DNA of 51,219 nucleotides from a bacterium (GCA_030824575.1 JAVBXL010000013.1:1-51219), one strand, 5' to 3'. Shown: positions 36,177 to 46,115, numbered from the stretch's first letter. Notes: generated from the sequence alone by a model not told the origin. Translations and numbers: made by a program.

Positions 36177-37910
36177 CTAGAAAGCGTCAGCGCCAAGGGC
36201 GATGATCGATGCTTCACCAGCCGCGATGCTGACTGCCAGGCTCTGCGCCTGCGGCAGCATGCGCTGGGCGAAGAAATCGGCCACGACGCGCTTGCCGTTG
36301 TGGAAGGCGTTGTCGCCCTGCGCCGCTGCGGCCATGCGCGTCCACATCCACCCCATCGAAACGAGCGCGAAAAGGCGCAGATAATCGACCGCCGCCGCAC
36401 CTGTCGCATCCCCATTCGCGCCTTGAAGCGACGCCGTGGTGGCCCGCAGCAGAGCGAGCGCCGCCCGCGTCTTGTCCGCCACGTCGATGGTGCCGGCTGC
36501 GTCCAGATCCGCCGCGATCATGTCGAAATAGCCTTCGACCACGGTGCCGCCCGCCATCGCCAGCTTACGCCCGACCAGGTCCATCGCCTGCACGCCGTTA
36601 GTGCCTTCGTAAATCTGGGCGATGCGTGCATCACGGACATATTGCTCCATCCCCCATTCACGGATGTAGCCATGGCCGCCGAACACCTGCTGCGCCTGCA
36701 CGGCGCTTTCAAAACCGAAATCCGTGAAGGCGGCCTTCACGACTGGCGTCAGTAGCGCGACCAGCGCATCGGCCTTCGCCCGCTCGGCGGCGTCGGGATG
36801 ATGATGCGCCCTGTCCAACTGCAAGGCAGTCCAGCCGCCCAGCGCCCGCCCGGCTTCGACAAAGGCGCGGATGTTGAGCAGCATCCGCCGCACATCGGCA
36901 TGGTCGATGATCGCCACCGGCCCGCGCGCGCCATCGGCGCTGCGTCCCTGAAGCCGCTCCTTGGCATAGCCCGCAGCCTGTTGATAGGCGGCCCCGGCGA
37001 CACCCAGTCCCTGGATGCCGACCATCAGTCGCTCCGCATTCATCATCGTGAACATGGCGGCCAAACCCTTGTTTGGCGCGCCGACCAGCCAGCCGGTCGC
37101 GTCGTCATAATTCATCACGCAGGTCGGCTGGGCATGGATGCCCATCTTCTTTTCCAGCGCGCCGACCGACATACCGTTGCGTATCGTGAAGCCACCTTCC
37201 GCGTCGGGCAGATATTTGGGCACCAGAAACAGGCTGATCCCCTTCACCCCTGCCGGCGCATCGGGCAGGCGCGCGAGGACGAGATGCACGATATTGCCGC
37301 CGAAATCATGGTCGCCCGATGAAATGAAGATTTTCTGCCCGGTCACGACAAAGCTGCCGTCATTTTGTGGCATCGCCTTGGTCTTGAGCAGGGCCAGGTC
37401 GGTCCCGGCGCCGCTTTCGGTCAGCGCCATGGCACCGGTCCATTCGCCGCTCACCATCCGCGGCAGATAGAGGGATTTCAGCGCATCGCTGGCATGCGCC
37501 GCAATCGCTTCGCACGCGCCGCGGGTCAGGCCGGGGAACAGGCCAAAGGACAGGTTCGTCGCAGACAGCATTTCGTCCAGCCATAGCTGGAGGATGAAGG
37601 GCAGGCCCTGCCCGCCATGGGCCGGGTCGGCCGACATGGATGCCCAGCCCGCAGCCACGAAATCGCGCCAGGCGTCGGCGAAACCGGCCGGGGTGACCAC
37701 GTTCCCATCGACCAGGCGGCTGCCCTCTTCATCGCCATGGCGGTTAAGCGGGTGCAGCCGATCGGCGCACATCCGGCCTGCTTCCTCCAGCACCGCGACG
37801 GCCAGGTCGGCATCGACCTCCTTGCCGGTTTCCGCCATCGCCGCGTCAAAGCCCAGCACCTGCGTCAGCAGGAAGCGATAATCGTCGATCGGCGGAATAT
37901 AGCTGAACAT
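36177..37910 (-). CDS. Acyl-CoA dehydrogenase, long form (DmdC-like)
   Basis: A 577-residue FAD acyl-CoA dehydrogenase, longer than the usual 380-400 residues because of an extra C-terminal domain as in DmdC and related long-chain enzymes. Landmarks are GAMALTESGAGTDLA, KIFISSGDHDF, the FAD segment QQVFGGHGYIREWGMEQYVRDARIAQIYEGTNGVQA and the N-terminal SYIPPIDDYRFLL. It forms a 2,3-enoyl-CoA from a fatty or methylthio-acyl-CoA. The ATG at 37910 has AGAGG four bases upstream. A TetR gene lies immediately upstream on the same strand and probably regulates it. Confidence 0.93.
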   Translation of the reverse strand: MFSYIPPIDDYRFLLTQVLGFDAAMAETGKEVDADLAVAVLEEAGRMCADRLHPLNRHGDEEGSRLVDGNVVTPAGFADAWRDFVAAGWASMSADPAHGGQGLPFILQLWLDEMLSATNLSFGLFPGLTRGACEAIAAHASDALKSLYLPRMVSGEWTGAMALTESGAGTDLALLKTKAMPQNDGSFVVTGQKIFISSGDHDFGGNIVHLVLARLPDAPAGVKGISLFLVPKYLPDAEGGFTIRNGMSVGALEKKMGIHAQPTCVMNYDDATGWLVGAPNKGLAAMFTMMNAERLMVGIQGLGVAGAAYQQAAGYAKERLQGRSADGARGPVAIIDHADVRRMLLNIRAFVEAGRALGGWTALQLDRAHHHPDAAERAKADALVALLTPVVKAAFTDFGFESAVQAQQVFGGHGYIREWGMEQYVRDARIAQIYEGTNGVQAMDLVGRKLAMAGGTVVEGYFDMIAADLDAAGTIDVADKTRAALALLRATTASLQGANGDATGAAAVDYLRLFALVSMGWMWTRMAAAAQGDNAFHNGKRVVADFFAQRMLPQAQSLAVSIAAGEASIIALGADAF

Positions 37911-38007
37911 CGGGCCTCTCCTAAAAGCGCAACGGTGCCAGTACACCAAACATGTGTTACAGTCAATAATCGTCGATCGGCAGAGACTGGCGTCGATAGC
38001 GAAAGGC

Positions 38008-38592
38008 CTATTCGTGGCGAAAGATCGACACGATCTGGGCAGCGATCTGGCCGGATGACAAGCGTCCTGCGCGATACCAGTCCGACGCCGAATTAAGCTG
38101 CGACAACAATAGATTGCGATAGATGGATCGGTCGATATGCGGTGGCAGCGGCAGGTCTGCGACTAGCGACCGGAACACCCCTTCGAAGCGATCGCGCCGT
38201 GCGACCAACTGTTCGCGGACCGCATCGGGTACTTCGCGAAAATCGTTCATCATCGGCATGGTGCGCGAATCCGGTGCGAGTTGGATGTCCAGCAGGGTCG
38301 CGCAGGCCGACGTCAGCCTGGCCCATGGCTCATCGTGCGGGCGAATGGCTTGCACGATGGAGCTTTCGGCGGCGTCGAGCGCCGCATTGTGCAGTTCGAC
38401 GAACAGAGCGTCTTTCGATTTGATATGATGGTAGAGCGAACCGCCCAATACGCCCGCCTGCTCGCCGATGTCGCGCATGGATGTGCCACGATATCCTTTT
38501 TTCGCGAATAGCTGCGCCGCGATTTCCAATATCTGACGGCGGCGGCCCGATCCCTCGTCGTTAGACCCGCTCGCTAGATCATGCTTCTTCAT
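38008..38592 (-). CDS. TetR-family transcriptional regulator
   Basis: A 194-residue TetR regulator with a clear helix-turn-helix region (LEIAAQLFAKKGYRGTSMRDIGEQAG, then SLYHHIKSKDALFVEL, about residues 20-65). The first ATG is used; a TTG lies just before it. It is 97 bases upstream of the acyl-CoA dehydrogenase gene. The gap contains ACACCAAACATGTGTTAC, which is partly symmetric and may be its operator. Regulation of fatty-acid-type oxidation is inferred. Confidence 0.9.
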   Translation of the reverse strand: MKKHDLASGSNDEGSGRRRQILEIAAQLFAKKGYRGTSMRDIGEQAGVLGGSLYHHIKSKDALFVELHNAALDAAESSIVQAIRPHDEPWARLTSACATLLDIQLAPDSRTMPMMNDFREVPDAVREQLVARRDRFEGVFRSLVADLPLPPHIDRSIYRNLLLSQLNSASDWYRAGRLSSGQIAAQIVSIFRHE

Positions 38593-38740
38593 CAAGTCGC
38601 GCTAGCATATCTCGCCATGGCGGCGAAGCCCCCGACCATCGCGCGACACGCCCGCGCAATGATCAGAACAAAATGGTGATGAGCGCCTGGTCCATTGATG
38701 CGTCGCATCCGATGGAATTGGGCATTTTAGGCGTGGGAGT

Positions 38741-38770
38741 TGCTGCGCCAACCTGTTGGTCAGCGCAGCA
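38741..38770 (-). terminator. Strong hairpin downstream of the catalase gene
   Basis: TGCTGCGC (38741-38748) pairs perfectly with GCGCAGCA (38763-38770), and the inner CAAC pairs with GTTG across CT. The stem begins 25 bases past the catalase stop. No T-run follows in the minus direction, so it may stabilise the transcript end rather than act alone as an intrinsic terminator. Confidence 0.45.
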
Positions 38771-38795
38771 GCCCCAATGACGCCGCACAAGCGGG

Positions 38796-40880
38796 TCAGG
38801 CGAGCGTTCGCAACCCAGGTTCACGCGCATAGAAACGCTGGCTGGCGGCCTTGATGAACGCGTCCCCTAGTCCGGTGACGCCCTCGTCAGCGACGACGCC
38901 GGCCTTGTCCAGCAATGGCTGAGCGGCTTCGCTGGCGCCAATCGCCTTGAGATGCCCGAATGCGTTCATTGCAAATTCGACCGCTGCGCCTTCTTTCAGC
39001 AGCGCCGCGCAACCTTCTGCGGAAAGGATGATAGCGACGGCGTCGAAGAGTTGGCTGGGCGATCCGGCCAGCTGGCCGTCGGCCTTGCGCTGCGATCCAT
39101 CCGATAGCTTTGCGCCGCCAACCTTGGGCGCGACGATCATGGCTTTGCCCTTCGCCTTTTCGACGCTTGCGATCACCGCGTCCAGTTCGCTGGCGTCGGT
39201 GCCATCGGCGATCAATATGCCGACCGCGCGACCTTCCAACATGGCCTTCATATTCTTGTGGATCGACAGCGCGTCCGACGGTGCCATATCGACCGGCTCC
39301 TTGGCGGGCTTGGCGGCTTTAGGCAGAGGGATGCCAAGGCCCGTCGCCACGCGCTTCGCCAGGTCTTCGTCGACATTGCGCAGATTGGCGACCATGCGCG
39401 GCGGCACCTGGTCAAGCTGGGCGACCTTCGAGAGTTCGAACACGAAGGAGGAGGCGATATGCGCCTGCTCGTTCTGGGTCTGCGAACGGTAGAAGAGCCG
39501 CGCCTGGCTGTAATGATCCGCAAAACTCTCCGGGCGGATGCGCAGTTTCTCGCCGCTCTCATCCTCGCCGCTCAGCGCTGTCGAACTGGCAAAACCACGC
39601 GCAGGGCTTTCGCGCGGGCCGCCTTCCTCGCCATGGGCAGCCAGGCTGTTAGGTTCGTAATTGGCGCGCCCCTTGGGCACCGCCATCTGCATTTGTCCAT
39701 CGCGCTGGAAATTCTGGAAGGGGCAGCGCGGGGCGTTTACCGGAATCTGGTGGAAATTGGCCGTGCCAAGGCGAGACTTCTGGGTGTCGAGATAGGAGAA
39801 GAGCCGTCCTTGCAGCAAAGGATCGTTCGAGAAGTCGACGCCAGGCACGATATTGGCCGGGCAGAAGGCGACCTGCTCCGTCTCTGCGAAGAAATTATCG
39901 ACGTTGCGGTCCAGCACCATCCGGCCGATGATGCGGACGGGCACATCCTCCTCCGGGATCAGCTTGGTCGCGTCGAGCACGTCATAGGGCTGGGCGTCGG
40001 CGAACGCCTTGTCGAAGACCTGGATGCCTAACTCCCATTCGGGGAAATCGCCGGCGTCGATGGCTTCGAACAGATCGCGACGGTGATAGTCATTATCGGC
40101 CGCCTGAAGCTTGAGCGCCTCGTCCCAGATCGTCGATTGCAGACCAAGCTTGGGCTTCCAGTGGAACTTCACGAAATGGGTTTCGCCGGCTTCATTGACC
40201 AGCAGGAAGGTGTGGACGCCGAAGCCCTCGATCATGCGCAGGCTGCGCGGCAAGGTGCGATCCGACATCGCCCACATCAGCATATGCGTGGTTTCGGGCA
40301 TGAGCGAAGCCCAGTCCCAGAAAGTGTCGTGAGCGCTGCCCGCCTGCGGATAGCCGCGATCGGCCTCCATCTTGACGGCATGGACCAGATCGGGGAATTT
40401 GATCGCATCCTGGATGAAGAAGACCGGAATATTGTTGCCAACCAGATCCCAATTGCCTTCGCTGGTGTAGAATTTGACCGCGAAGCCGCGCACGTCGCGC
40501 GGGGTATCGACGGAGCCAGCGCCGCCGGCCACCGTAGAGAAGCGCACGAACACCTCCGTCCGTTCGCCTTTGCGGAACAGTGCCGCCTTGCTGAGGTCCG
40601 AAATATCGTCGGTTGCCTCGAAATAGCCGTGGGCACCGGTGCCGCGGGCGTGGACGATCCGTTCGGGAATACGCTCATGATCGAAATGGAAGATTTTCTC
40701 GCGCAACACGAAATCTTCGAGCAGCGTCGGGCCGCGTGCGCCGGATTTAAGGCTGTTCTGATTGTCGGAGACGACGATCCCCTGATTGGTCGTGAGGACA
40801 GTGGCGGCATCGCCAGACTCCGCGACCTGATGGGTCTCACCACCGTTGGAGGGCATATTGCTCTTGGGCGTCCGGGCCAT
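38796..40880 (-). CDS. katE: Large-subunit monofunctional catalase (HPII/KatE type)
   Basis: A 694-residue haem catalase that breaks down hydrogen peroxide. The distal His77 is in [16 protein letters not shown], the distal Asn149/150 in [10 protein letters not shown] and the proximal haem ligand Tyr363 in [14 protein letters not shown]. The last 150 or so residues form the flavodoxin-like (GATase1-like) domain that marks the large clade ([16 protein letters not shown] onward). A GAGGAAG site precedes the ATG. It sits among other stress-type genes (transglutaminase-like protein, Crp/Fnr regulator), all on the minus strand. Confidence 0.95.
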   Translation of the reverse strand: MARTPKSNMPSNGGETHQVAESGDAATVLTTNQGIVVSDNQNSLKSGARGPTLLEDFVLREKIFHFDHERIPERIVHARGTGAHGYFEATDDISDLSKAALFRKGERTEVFVRFSTVAGGAGSVDTPRDVRGFAVKFYTSEGNWDLVGNNIPVFFIQDAIKFPDLVHAVKMEADRGYPQAGSAHDTFWDWASLMPETTHMLMWAMSDRTLPRSLRMIEGFGVHTFLLVNEAGETHFVKFHWKPKLGLQSTIWDEALKLQAADNDYHRRDLFEAIDAGDFPEWELGIQVFDKAFADAQPYDVLDATKLIPEEDVPVRIIGRMVLDRNVDNFFAETEQVAFCPANIVPGVDFSNDPLLQGRLFSYLDTQKSRLGTANFHQIPVNAPRCPFQNFQRDGQMQMAVPKGRANYEPNSLAAHGEEGGPRESPARGFASSTALSGEDESGEKLRIRPESFADHYSQARLFYRSQTQNEQAHIASSFVFELSKVAQLDQVPPRMVANLRNVDEDLAKRVATGLGIPLPKAAKPAKEPVDMAPSDALSIHKNMKAMLEGRAVGILIADGTDASELDAVIASVEKAKGKAMIVAPKVGGAKLSDGSQRKADGQLAGSPSQLFDAVAIILSAEGCAALLKEGAAVEFAMNAFGHLKAIGASEAAQPLLDKAGVVADEGVTGLGDAFIKAASQRFYAREPGLRTLA

Positions 40881-40938
40881 GGTATCTTCCTCGTTGTTGC
40901 TCAGGATGTGTGGTGGGATGCGGGGGGAATAGAAGGCG

Positions 40939-41799
40939 TCAGGCCGCCATGCGATCTTCGCCCCGATCAAGGGCGGACTCGATTTCGTCAGTATGGACCT
41001 TGAACCCGACGAGTTGCACCGGTCCGAACGCGGTCGTCAGCGCCGTGTCGGCAGCGTCGCGGCCGCACGCCATCAGGATGCGTCCAATCCGGGGCACGCG
41101 ATGCCGCGCATCGAAACTGTGCCACTCGCCGCCAAGATAGACTTCAAACCAAGCGTGAAAATCCATCGCGACATCCACAGGATCGACACCGATGTCGCCG
41201 AGATATCCGCTACAATAGCGCGCCGGAATATTCATGCACCGGCACAGGGCCACGGCCAGGTGGGCGAAATCGCGACATACGCCGACCCGCTCCTGATAGG
41301 CTTCCCACGCCGTTCTGGTCGATCGCGCGTAGCAATAGCCATAGCTCAGATGGTTGTGCACAAAATCGACGATCGCCTGGACGCGCTGCCAGCCTGAAGG
41401 GATATGACCGAACATTCCCCAAGCGACGCCGGACAAAAGATCGGTTTCGCAATAGCGGCTGCCGGCAAGGAACGTCAGCGCCTCTGCCGGCAGGTCATCG
41501 ATGTCATGCTGGTAAGCACCCGGACTTTGACGATCGACATCGCCGCTATCGGCTATGATGAAGTCGCACGACAGCCGGGTCATCCCCGGCTGGAGAATAA
41601 AGCGCGTGCATATATTCCCGTAGGCGTCATGACTATCGACCAGTTCAAGGCCGCGATCATTGACGATGCGATGCGGCGTCTTCAGATCAGCCAGACGCGA
41701 GGGTCGGACGCTCAACATCGTGATCATCTGCGTCGGGGCATAGGCCGCAAAGACAAGATCATACCCGGCACGAATGAGCATGTGCGAATTCCATATCAT
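40939..41799 (-). CDS. Transglutaminase-like cysteine protease-fold protein
   Basis: A 286-residue protein of the bacterial transglutaminase-like superfamily. The Cys-His-Asp triad is visible in [34 protein letters not shown] and HSFDARH. The N-terminal beta domain ([27 protein letters not shown]) is usual in this group. Most members are presumed peptidases or amidases acting on isopeptide bonds, without known substrate. ATG 41799 and ATG 41781 are both possible starts; neither has a strong ribosome site. It precedes the catalase gene by 58 bases on the same strand. Confidence 0.88.
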   Translation of the reverse strand: MIWNSHMLIRAGYDLVFAAYAPTQMITMLSVRPSRLADLKTPHRIVNDRGLELVDSHDAYGNICTRFILQPGMTRLSCDFIIADSGDVDRQSPGAYQHDIDDLPAEALTFLAGSRYCETDLLSGVAWGMFGHIPSGWQRVQAIVDFVHNHLSYGYCYARSTRTAWEAYQERVGVCRDFAHLAVALCRCMNIPARYCSGYLGDIGVDPVDVAMDFHAWFEVYLGGEWHSFDARHRVPRIGRILMACGRDAADTALTTAFGPVQLVGFKVHTDEIESALDRGEDRMAA

Positions 41800-41931
41800 G
41801 ATTACGCTGCCGCCATTCGTCCAGATCGGCTGAACCGACCTGCACCATGGCATCAGTGGAGCGATCTTCTGGCGTGAAGGTTCCGCCGATTGATCGAGAT
41901 CATTACGATTACGGCCGCGGGCCGCGTGGCG

Positions 41932-42111
41932 TCAGTCCGATTTCGCCATTTGGCTTCGCGCTTTGTCCGCCGCGCGAATGAGCGCCTTGCCGGTTCCCTC
42001 CGCCGCGTCGGCGGTCATGGTGACCGCGACGCCGTCCGGCCCGTCGAGGAGGACCATGCCTTCTTCCGCAATCGCTTTGCCCGCCATGTCCTGAATAGCT
42101 GGGGTCGACAT
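41932..42111 (-). CDS. Small hypothetical protein (59 aa)
   Basis: A 59-residue frame starting MSTPAIQDMAGKAIAEEG and ending KALIRAADKARSQMAKSD, with TAGGAGAG directly upstream of the ATG and normal codon use. The middle (MVLLDGPDGVAVTMTADAAEGTGKAL) has beta-hairpin character between two amphipathic helices. I do not recognise a family. It lies between the Crp/Fnr regulator gene and the transglutaminase-like gene on the same strand, so it may belong to a stress-induced unit. Confidence 0.75.
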   Translation of the reverse strand: MSTPAIQDMAGKAIAEEGMVLLDGPDGVAVTMTADAAEGTGKALIRAADKARSQMAKSD

Positions 42112-42167
42112 ACACTCTCCTATCGCTGCCCTCCTAAACGGAAAGCAATCGGTTGGAGTTCCTGACG

Positions 42168-42878
42168 CTATTCATCAATGAACAGATAGGACGGATCAAA
42201 TTCGCTAAGGCGCGCGAGCGCAGGCCTGTCCAGTAGCTGAACCTGACCGGCCCGCATCTGCAACAGGCCTTGCTCCTTCAACATGCGCAGCATGCGGTTC
42301 ATATGTACCGGCGTGATGCCGCAAGCTTCTCCCAGATCATTCTGGGTCATGGCAAGTTCGAAACTGGCGCCATCGCTCAGACCGACCGCTCGCAGCTTCG
42401 CTTCGATTTCGCAGAAAAAATGTCCCACACGCGCCATGGCGTTCAAGCGGCCGAGACGAAAAATCCATTCGCGATGCATCGCCGCGTCGAGAAGCGTGCT
42501 GAACCACAAAAACTTGGCCAGTTCCGGTCGCTCGCGCATCACGATGTCGAGATTTTTATGCGGCACCGTCGCAATCTTGCACGCCGTCAAGGTGGCGACG
42601 TCGTGATCGAGATGCTTGAGCGGATAAGCGTGCAGATCCACGAAATCGCCCGGCACATGAACGGCTACAAGCTGCCGCAACCCTTCCCGGTCATCCATGT
42701 AGCGGCAGATGAGACCCTCTATGAGATAGGTGCTGAAATGCACCCTTTCATCCTTTCGCACCAGGGTCATCCGCGCGGGCACAGACCGGATCTCGCCAAC
42801 CGACGCTTCGAGCGCCGCCCGATCTTCCGGAAGAATTTGCTCCTTGCGTCGATGGCGCAGGAAATCGTCGAATATCAT
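42168..42878 (-). CDS. Crp/Fnr-family transcriptional regulator
   Basis: A 236-residue regulator with an N-terminal cyclic-nucleotide-binding-like beta-barrel (about residues 25-130, including VHFSTYLIEGLICRYM and VHVPGDFVDLHAY) and a C-terminal winged helix (LAMTQNDLGEACGITPVHMNRMLRMLKEQGLLQM). No N-terminal Cys cluster of FNR type is seen, so iron-sulfur oxygen sensing is unlikely. It is divergent from the SPFH/polyamine operon, and its leader contains an inverted repeat (42899-42917). It may regulate itself, the catalase group or that operon. Confidence 0.92.
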   Translation of the reverse strand: MIFDDFLRHRRKEQILPEDRAALEASVGEIRSVPARMTLVRKDERVHFSTYLIEGLICRYMDDREGLRQLVAVHVPGDFVDLHAYPLKHLDHDVATLTACKIATVPHKNLDIVMRERPELAKFLWFSTLLDAAMHREWIFRLGRLNAMARVGHFFCEIEAKLRAVGLSDGASFELAMTQNDLGEACGITPVHMNRMLRMLKEQGLLQMRAGQVQLLDRPALARLSEFDPSYLFIDE

Positions 42879-42898
42879 AGAACCTCATGGGCGCTTTG

Positions 42899-42917
42899 GA
42901 TCATGAAACGCATGATC
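42899..42917. promoter_or_regulatory. Inverted repeat upstream of the Crp/Fnr gene
   Basis: GATCAT and ATGATC are perfect arms around the 7-base spacer GAAACGC, 21 bases upstream of the Crp/Fnr start codon. The 10-mer ACGCATGATC that forms its right half recurs at 43031-43040, 66 bases before the SPFH start codon. A regulator could therefore contact both sides of the divergent gap. Confidence 0.38.
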
Positions 42918-43105
42918 GACTATCTTCGCCAGCTTGCAAGGCGAATAGGGATGCATGTCGGATGTCTTCATATTTTGCCAGGGGCAGCCCCATAACTTTT
43001 GCCAGATTGGGTATGGCGGATAAAGCGCGCACGCATGATCCGATGCAATTTCGCTTGTCCCGCGAGCCCACTATTCTAAACTGATAGCCAGCGCAGGGGA
43101 GCGAC

Positions 43106-44107
43106 ATGGGCATATTGGATTTTCTGTCGAAACAGTTCGTCGATGTCATCGACTGGGTGGAAGAGCCGGGACAACTTGGCTGGCGGGTGCCGCTGGCCGA
43201 TCGGGAAATCCAGAATGGAGCGCAACTGACGGTGCGGGAGGGGCAGATCGCCGCCTTCTTCAACGAAGGGCGGATCGCCGACATGTTCGGTCCTGGCCTC
43301 TACACGCTCGACACCGCGACCATGCCGCTGATGACGGCGATCATGAACTGGGACAAGGGCTTCAAGTCGCCCTTCAAGTCGGACGTCTATTTCTTCTCCG
43401 AAAAGGAGCAGATCGGCCTGAAATGGGGCACGGCGCAGCCGGTGACGCTGCGCGATCCCGAATTGGGGCCGCTGCGCGTCCGCGCCTTTGGCAGCTACAG
43501 CTTCCGCGTCAAGGATGTCGCGCCCTTCGCCTCGCGCATCATGGGCACGCTGGGCGAGGTCAAGGTCTCGGACATCGAGCCGCAGCTGCGCGCTGCGATC
43601 CAGACCGCGCTTGCGACCGGAGTGGCCGGGGGCGGCACCGCTTTTCTCGATCTGGCGGCCAGCCAGACCGCGCTGTCCGAGGCGCTCAAGGCAGCGGTCA
43701 CGCCTGCCTTCGCCCAATGGGGGCTGTCGGTCGAAAGCTTCTTCGTCGAGAGCCTGTCCCTGCCCGAAGAAGTGCAGAAGCATCTCGATAAGGCCAGTTC
43801 GATGCGCGTGCTGGGCGACCTCGACCGCTACGCCAAATTCCAGGCGGCCGAAGCGATCGAGACGGCCGCGGCGCAATCCGACGGCGTGGCCGGGATCGGA
43901 GCGGGTGCGGCGGCTGGGCTGGCCATCGGTCAGGCGATGACCGGCGCGCTGGGCGGCGTTTCGAGCGCGGCCCCTGCCCCTGCCCCGACTCCCGCCGAAG
44001 ACCCGTTCGCGCTGATCGAAAAGCTGCACAAGCTGCTCGATATGGGCGCGCTGACCCAGGCCGAATTCGACGCGAAGAAAGCCGAACTGCTGGGTCGTAT
44101 CCGCTAA
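43106..44107 (+). CDS. SPFH-domain protein with C-terminal SHOCT motif (YdjI/virion-core-like)
   Basis: A 333-residue protein. The front two thirds form an SPFH/band-7-like domain of the YdjI 'virion core' type (DFLSKQFVDVIDWVEEPGQL, LTVREGQIAAFFNEGRI, FGPGLYTLDTATMPLM, FKSPFKSDVYFF). A Gly/Ala-rich linker and an AP-repeat follow (about residues 268-295). The tail LIEKLHKLLDMGALTQAEFDAKKAELLGRI is a SHOCT oligomerisation motif. It probably forms a membrane-associated assembly. It heads an eight-gene operon with DUF4178, DUF350 and polyamine enzyme genes. A GGGGAG site precedes the ATG, and TTGTCC-16-TAAACT (43055-43082) is a possible promoter. Confidence 0.85.
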   Translation: MGILDFLSKQFVDVIDWVEEPGQLGWRVPLADREIQNGAQLTVREGQIAAFFNEGRIADMFGPGLYTLDTATMPLMTAIMNWDKGFKSPFKSDVYFFSEKEQIGLKWGTAQPVTLRDPELGPLRVRAFGSYSFRVKDVAPFASRIMGTLGEVKVSDIEPQLRAAIQTALATGVAGGGTAFLDLAASQTALSEALKAAVTPAFAQWGLSVESFFVESLSLPEEVQKHLDKASSMRVLGDLDRYAKFQAAEAIETAAAQSDGVAGIGAGAAAGLAIGQAMTGALGGVSSAAPAPAPTPAEDPFALIEKLHKLLDMGALTQAEFDAKKAELLGRIR

Positions 44108-44113
44108 AATCAT

Positions 44114-44782
44114 ATGCAGTCGGTTGCTTGTCCCACTTGCGGCGCGGAGGTCATCTTCCGCTCGCCGGCTCTGCCTGTCCGGGTGTGCGACTATTGTCGC
44201 ACGCTCGTCATGCGCTACAATCAAGGCGCGCAGGGGATGGGGGAGGCGGCGGCCCTGCCCTTCGACGTCAGCCCGATCCAGATCGGGACGCAAGGCCATT
44301 GCTTCGACCAGAATTTCCAGATCATCGGCCGGGTGCGCTGGGCATGGGACGATGGCGCCTGGAACGAATGGCTGATGCTGCTGGCTGACGGCAGCCACGC
44401 CTGGCTGGGCGAGGCGATGGGCCAGTTCATGGCGCTGCGCGAGGTGGAGTTGACGGGATCGTTGGCGCAGGTCATCCGCCGCCTGATGAACGATACGCCG
44501 GTCAAGCCGGGCGAAAGCGGCAATATCGCCGGACAATCCTATGAAGTCGCCGATATCCGCACCGTGCGCTGCATCGGCTGCGAAGGCGAACTGCCCTTTA
44601 CCGCGCCCGTCGGTTGGGAAGCGCTGAGCGTCGATTTTCGCAATCGCGACGGACGCTGCGCTTCTTTCCAGAAGGACCGGCACGGTCCGTCGCTCTATGT
44701 CGGCCACCATGTGAACCTGGCCTCGCTCCAACCGCGCCATTTACGCGCGCTCCCCGGCTGGAGCCTGCCCGTCTATGGCTGA
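44114..44782 (+). CDS. Zinc-ribbon DUF4178 protein
   Basis: A 222-residue protein with an N-terminal zinc ribbon (CPTCG at residues 6-10, CDYC at 24-27) followed by a DUF4178-type beta domain (FQIIGRVRWAWDDGAWNEWLMLLADGSHAWLGEAMGQF). A second Cys pair (VRCIGCEGELPF) follows a repeat-like region. The function of DUF4178 is unknown; it is seen beside DUF350 and polyamine-enzyme genes. It starts six bases after the SPFH gene and overlaps the next gene by eight bases. No membrane helix is predicted. Confidence 0.82.
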   Translation: MQSVACPTCGAEVIFRSPALPVRVCDYCRTLVMRYNQGAQGMGEAAALPFDVSPIQIGTQGHCFDQNFQIIGRVRWAWDDGAWNEWLMLLADGSHAWLGEAMGQFMALREVELTGSLAQVIRRLMNDTPVKPGESGNIAGQSYEVADIRTVRCIGCEGELPFTAPVGWEALSVDFRNRDGRCASFQKDRHGPSLYVGHHVNLASLQPRHLRALPGWSLPVYG

Positions 44783-46115
44783 GGATGACAGCGTCCGTTC
44801 CCTGCACTGCCCGGCCTGCGGCGGGACGATCGCCCTGCGCGCGGCCGGCTATACGGTCACGCTGGCCTGCGAATATTGCGGCACGCTGATCGACGCGACC
44901 GATCCGGCGGCGCGGATCATCACCCGCTACAATGAAATGCAGGCGTCGCTCGCGATCCCGCTCGGCACGCGCGGTACGCTCCGCGGCGTCGAATGGGAGG
45001 CGATCGGCTGGCTGCAACGGTCGGATGGCTGGGCGATATGGGACGAATATCTGCTGTTCAACCCCTATGCCGGCTATCGCTGGCTGATCGTGCAAAATGG
45101 CCAGTGGAGCCTGGGCATGATGCTCACCGCCGCGCCGCAGCGCGACGGACCGGACCAGATCGTCGGCGGCCGACGCTTCACGCCTTTCTATGGCGGCAAC
45201 ACCGCCCGGGTGACGCGGGTCGCGGGCGAATTTTACTGGCGGGTGAAGCCGGGCGAGGAGGTGCGCGCGAGCGACTATGTCCGCCCCGGCTTCATGCTCA
45301 GCCTGGAGCAGGACGATCGGGAGAAAAGCTGGACGATCAGCGAGTTGTTGACCGGGCGGGAGATGCGCGTGGCCTTCGATGTCGATCCGCCGCCAACCTG
45401 GATCCCCGGCATGACGCCGCTGGCGCATCAGCCCTCACCCTATGCTCGGCGGATCAAGGGCTGGTGGCCGATCGCTGCCCTGTCCTTCGTAGCGCTGCTG
45501 GTCCTGCTGTCGCTGTTTGGCCGGACCATGCAGCCGCAGATGTTCAGCCTGTCGGTGACGCCCGATGGCCCCGCCGTGTCGCAGACATTCGGCCCGATTA
45601 CGCTGCCGCTCGGCAGACAGGCGATGACGGTCGAGGCGATGACGCCCGGCGTGGAGCAGGGCTGGGTGGATATCGACGTTGCCTTCGTCAATCGCAAGAC
45701 GCAGGACAGCTATGACGCCTATGCCCTGAACGAACGCTATTCGGGGCAGGATTCGGACGGCTACTGGTCCGAAGGCGCCCGGTCGCAAACCTTGAAGGTT
45801 GCGAGCCTGCCGGCCGGAACCTACGACTTGGTCGTCGACGCGCAGGCGCATCATTGGGGCAGTTCGGGCAATTGGGCCTTCGATCCGTCGAGCGGCACAT
45901 ACAAGACCGAAAGCCTGCCGCCGGTCGAGGTCAATCTGACGGTGGCGCGGGGCGCGCGCTTTGCGTCCAATTTCTGGCTGGCGGTGCTGATGATATTGGT
46001 CCCGCCGTTGTTGATGCTGGTCCTGCACATCATGTTCGAAAATGCCCGGCTGGCGCAGAAGGACGGTTCGCCGGCCGACGCCGACGATTGGTTGCGGGGG
46101 ATGGAATCGCCATGA
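44775..46115 (+). CDS. Zinc-ribbon DUF4178 membrane protein
   Basis: A 446-residue paralogue-like partner of the preceding protein. It has the zinc ribbon CPACG...CEYCG (residues 11-40), a DUF4178 domain (GTLRGVEWEAIGWLQRSDGWAIWDEYLLFN) and then two membrane helices (WWPIAALSFVALLVLLSLFG and FWLAVLMILVPPLLMLVLHIMF). The roughly 150-residue segment between the helices is beta-rich and probably lies outside the cytoplasm. Its stop overlaps the start of a 48-residue gene (ATGA). It looks like the membrane anchor of the system. Confidence 0.82.
   Translation: MAEDDSVRSLHCPACGGTIALRAAGYTVTLACEYCGTLIDATDPAARIITRYNEMQASLAIPLGTRGTLRGVEWEAIGWLQRSDGWAIWDEYLLFNPYAGYRWLIVQNGQWSLGMMLTAAPQRDGPDQIVGGRRFTPFYGGNTARVTRVAGEFYWRVKPGEEVRASDYVRPGFMLSLEQDDREKSWTISELLTGREMRVAFDVDPPPTWIPGMTPLAHQPSPYARRIKGWWPIAALSFVALLVLLSLFGRTMQPQMFSLSVTPDGPAVSQTFGPITLPLGRQAMTVEAMTPGVEQGWVDIDVAFVNRKTQDSYDAYALNERYSGQDSDGYWSEGARSQTLKVASLPAGTYDLVVDAQAHHWGSSGNWAFDPSSGTYKTESLPPVEVNLTVARGARFASNFWLAVLMILVPPLLMLVLHIMFENARLAQKDGSPADADDWLRGMESP

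Noticed and set aside
42887..43084. 65-codon plus-strand frame in the Crp/SPFH gap
   Set aside because: No ribosome site, poor codon bias and no protein-like pattern; the region is better explained as a divergent promoter.
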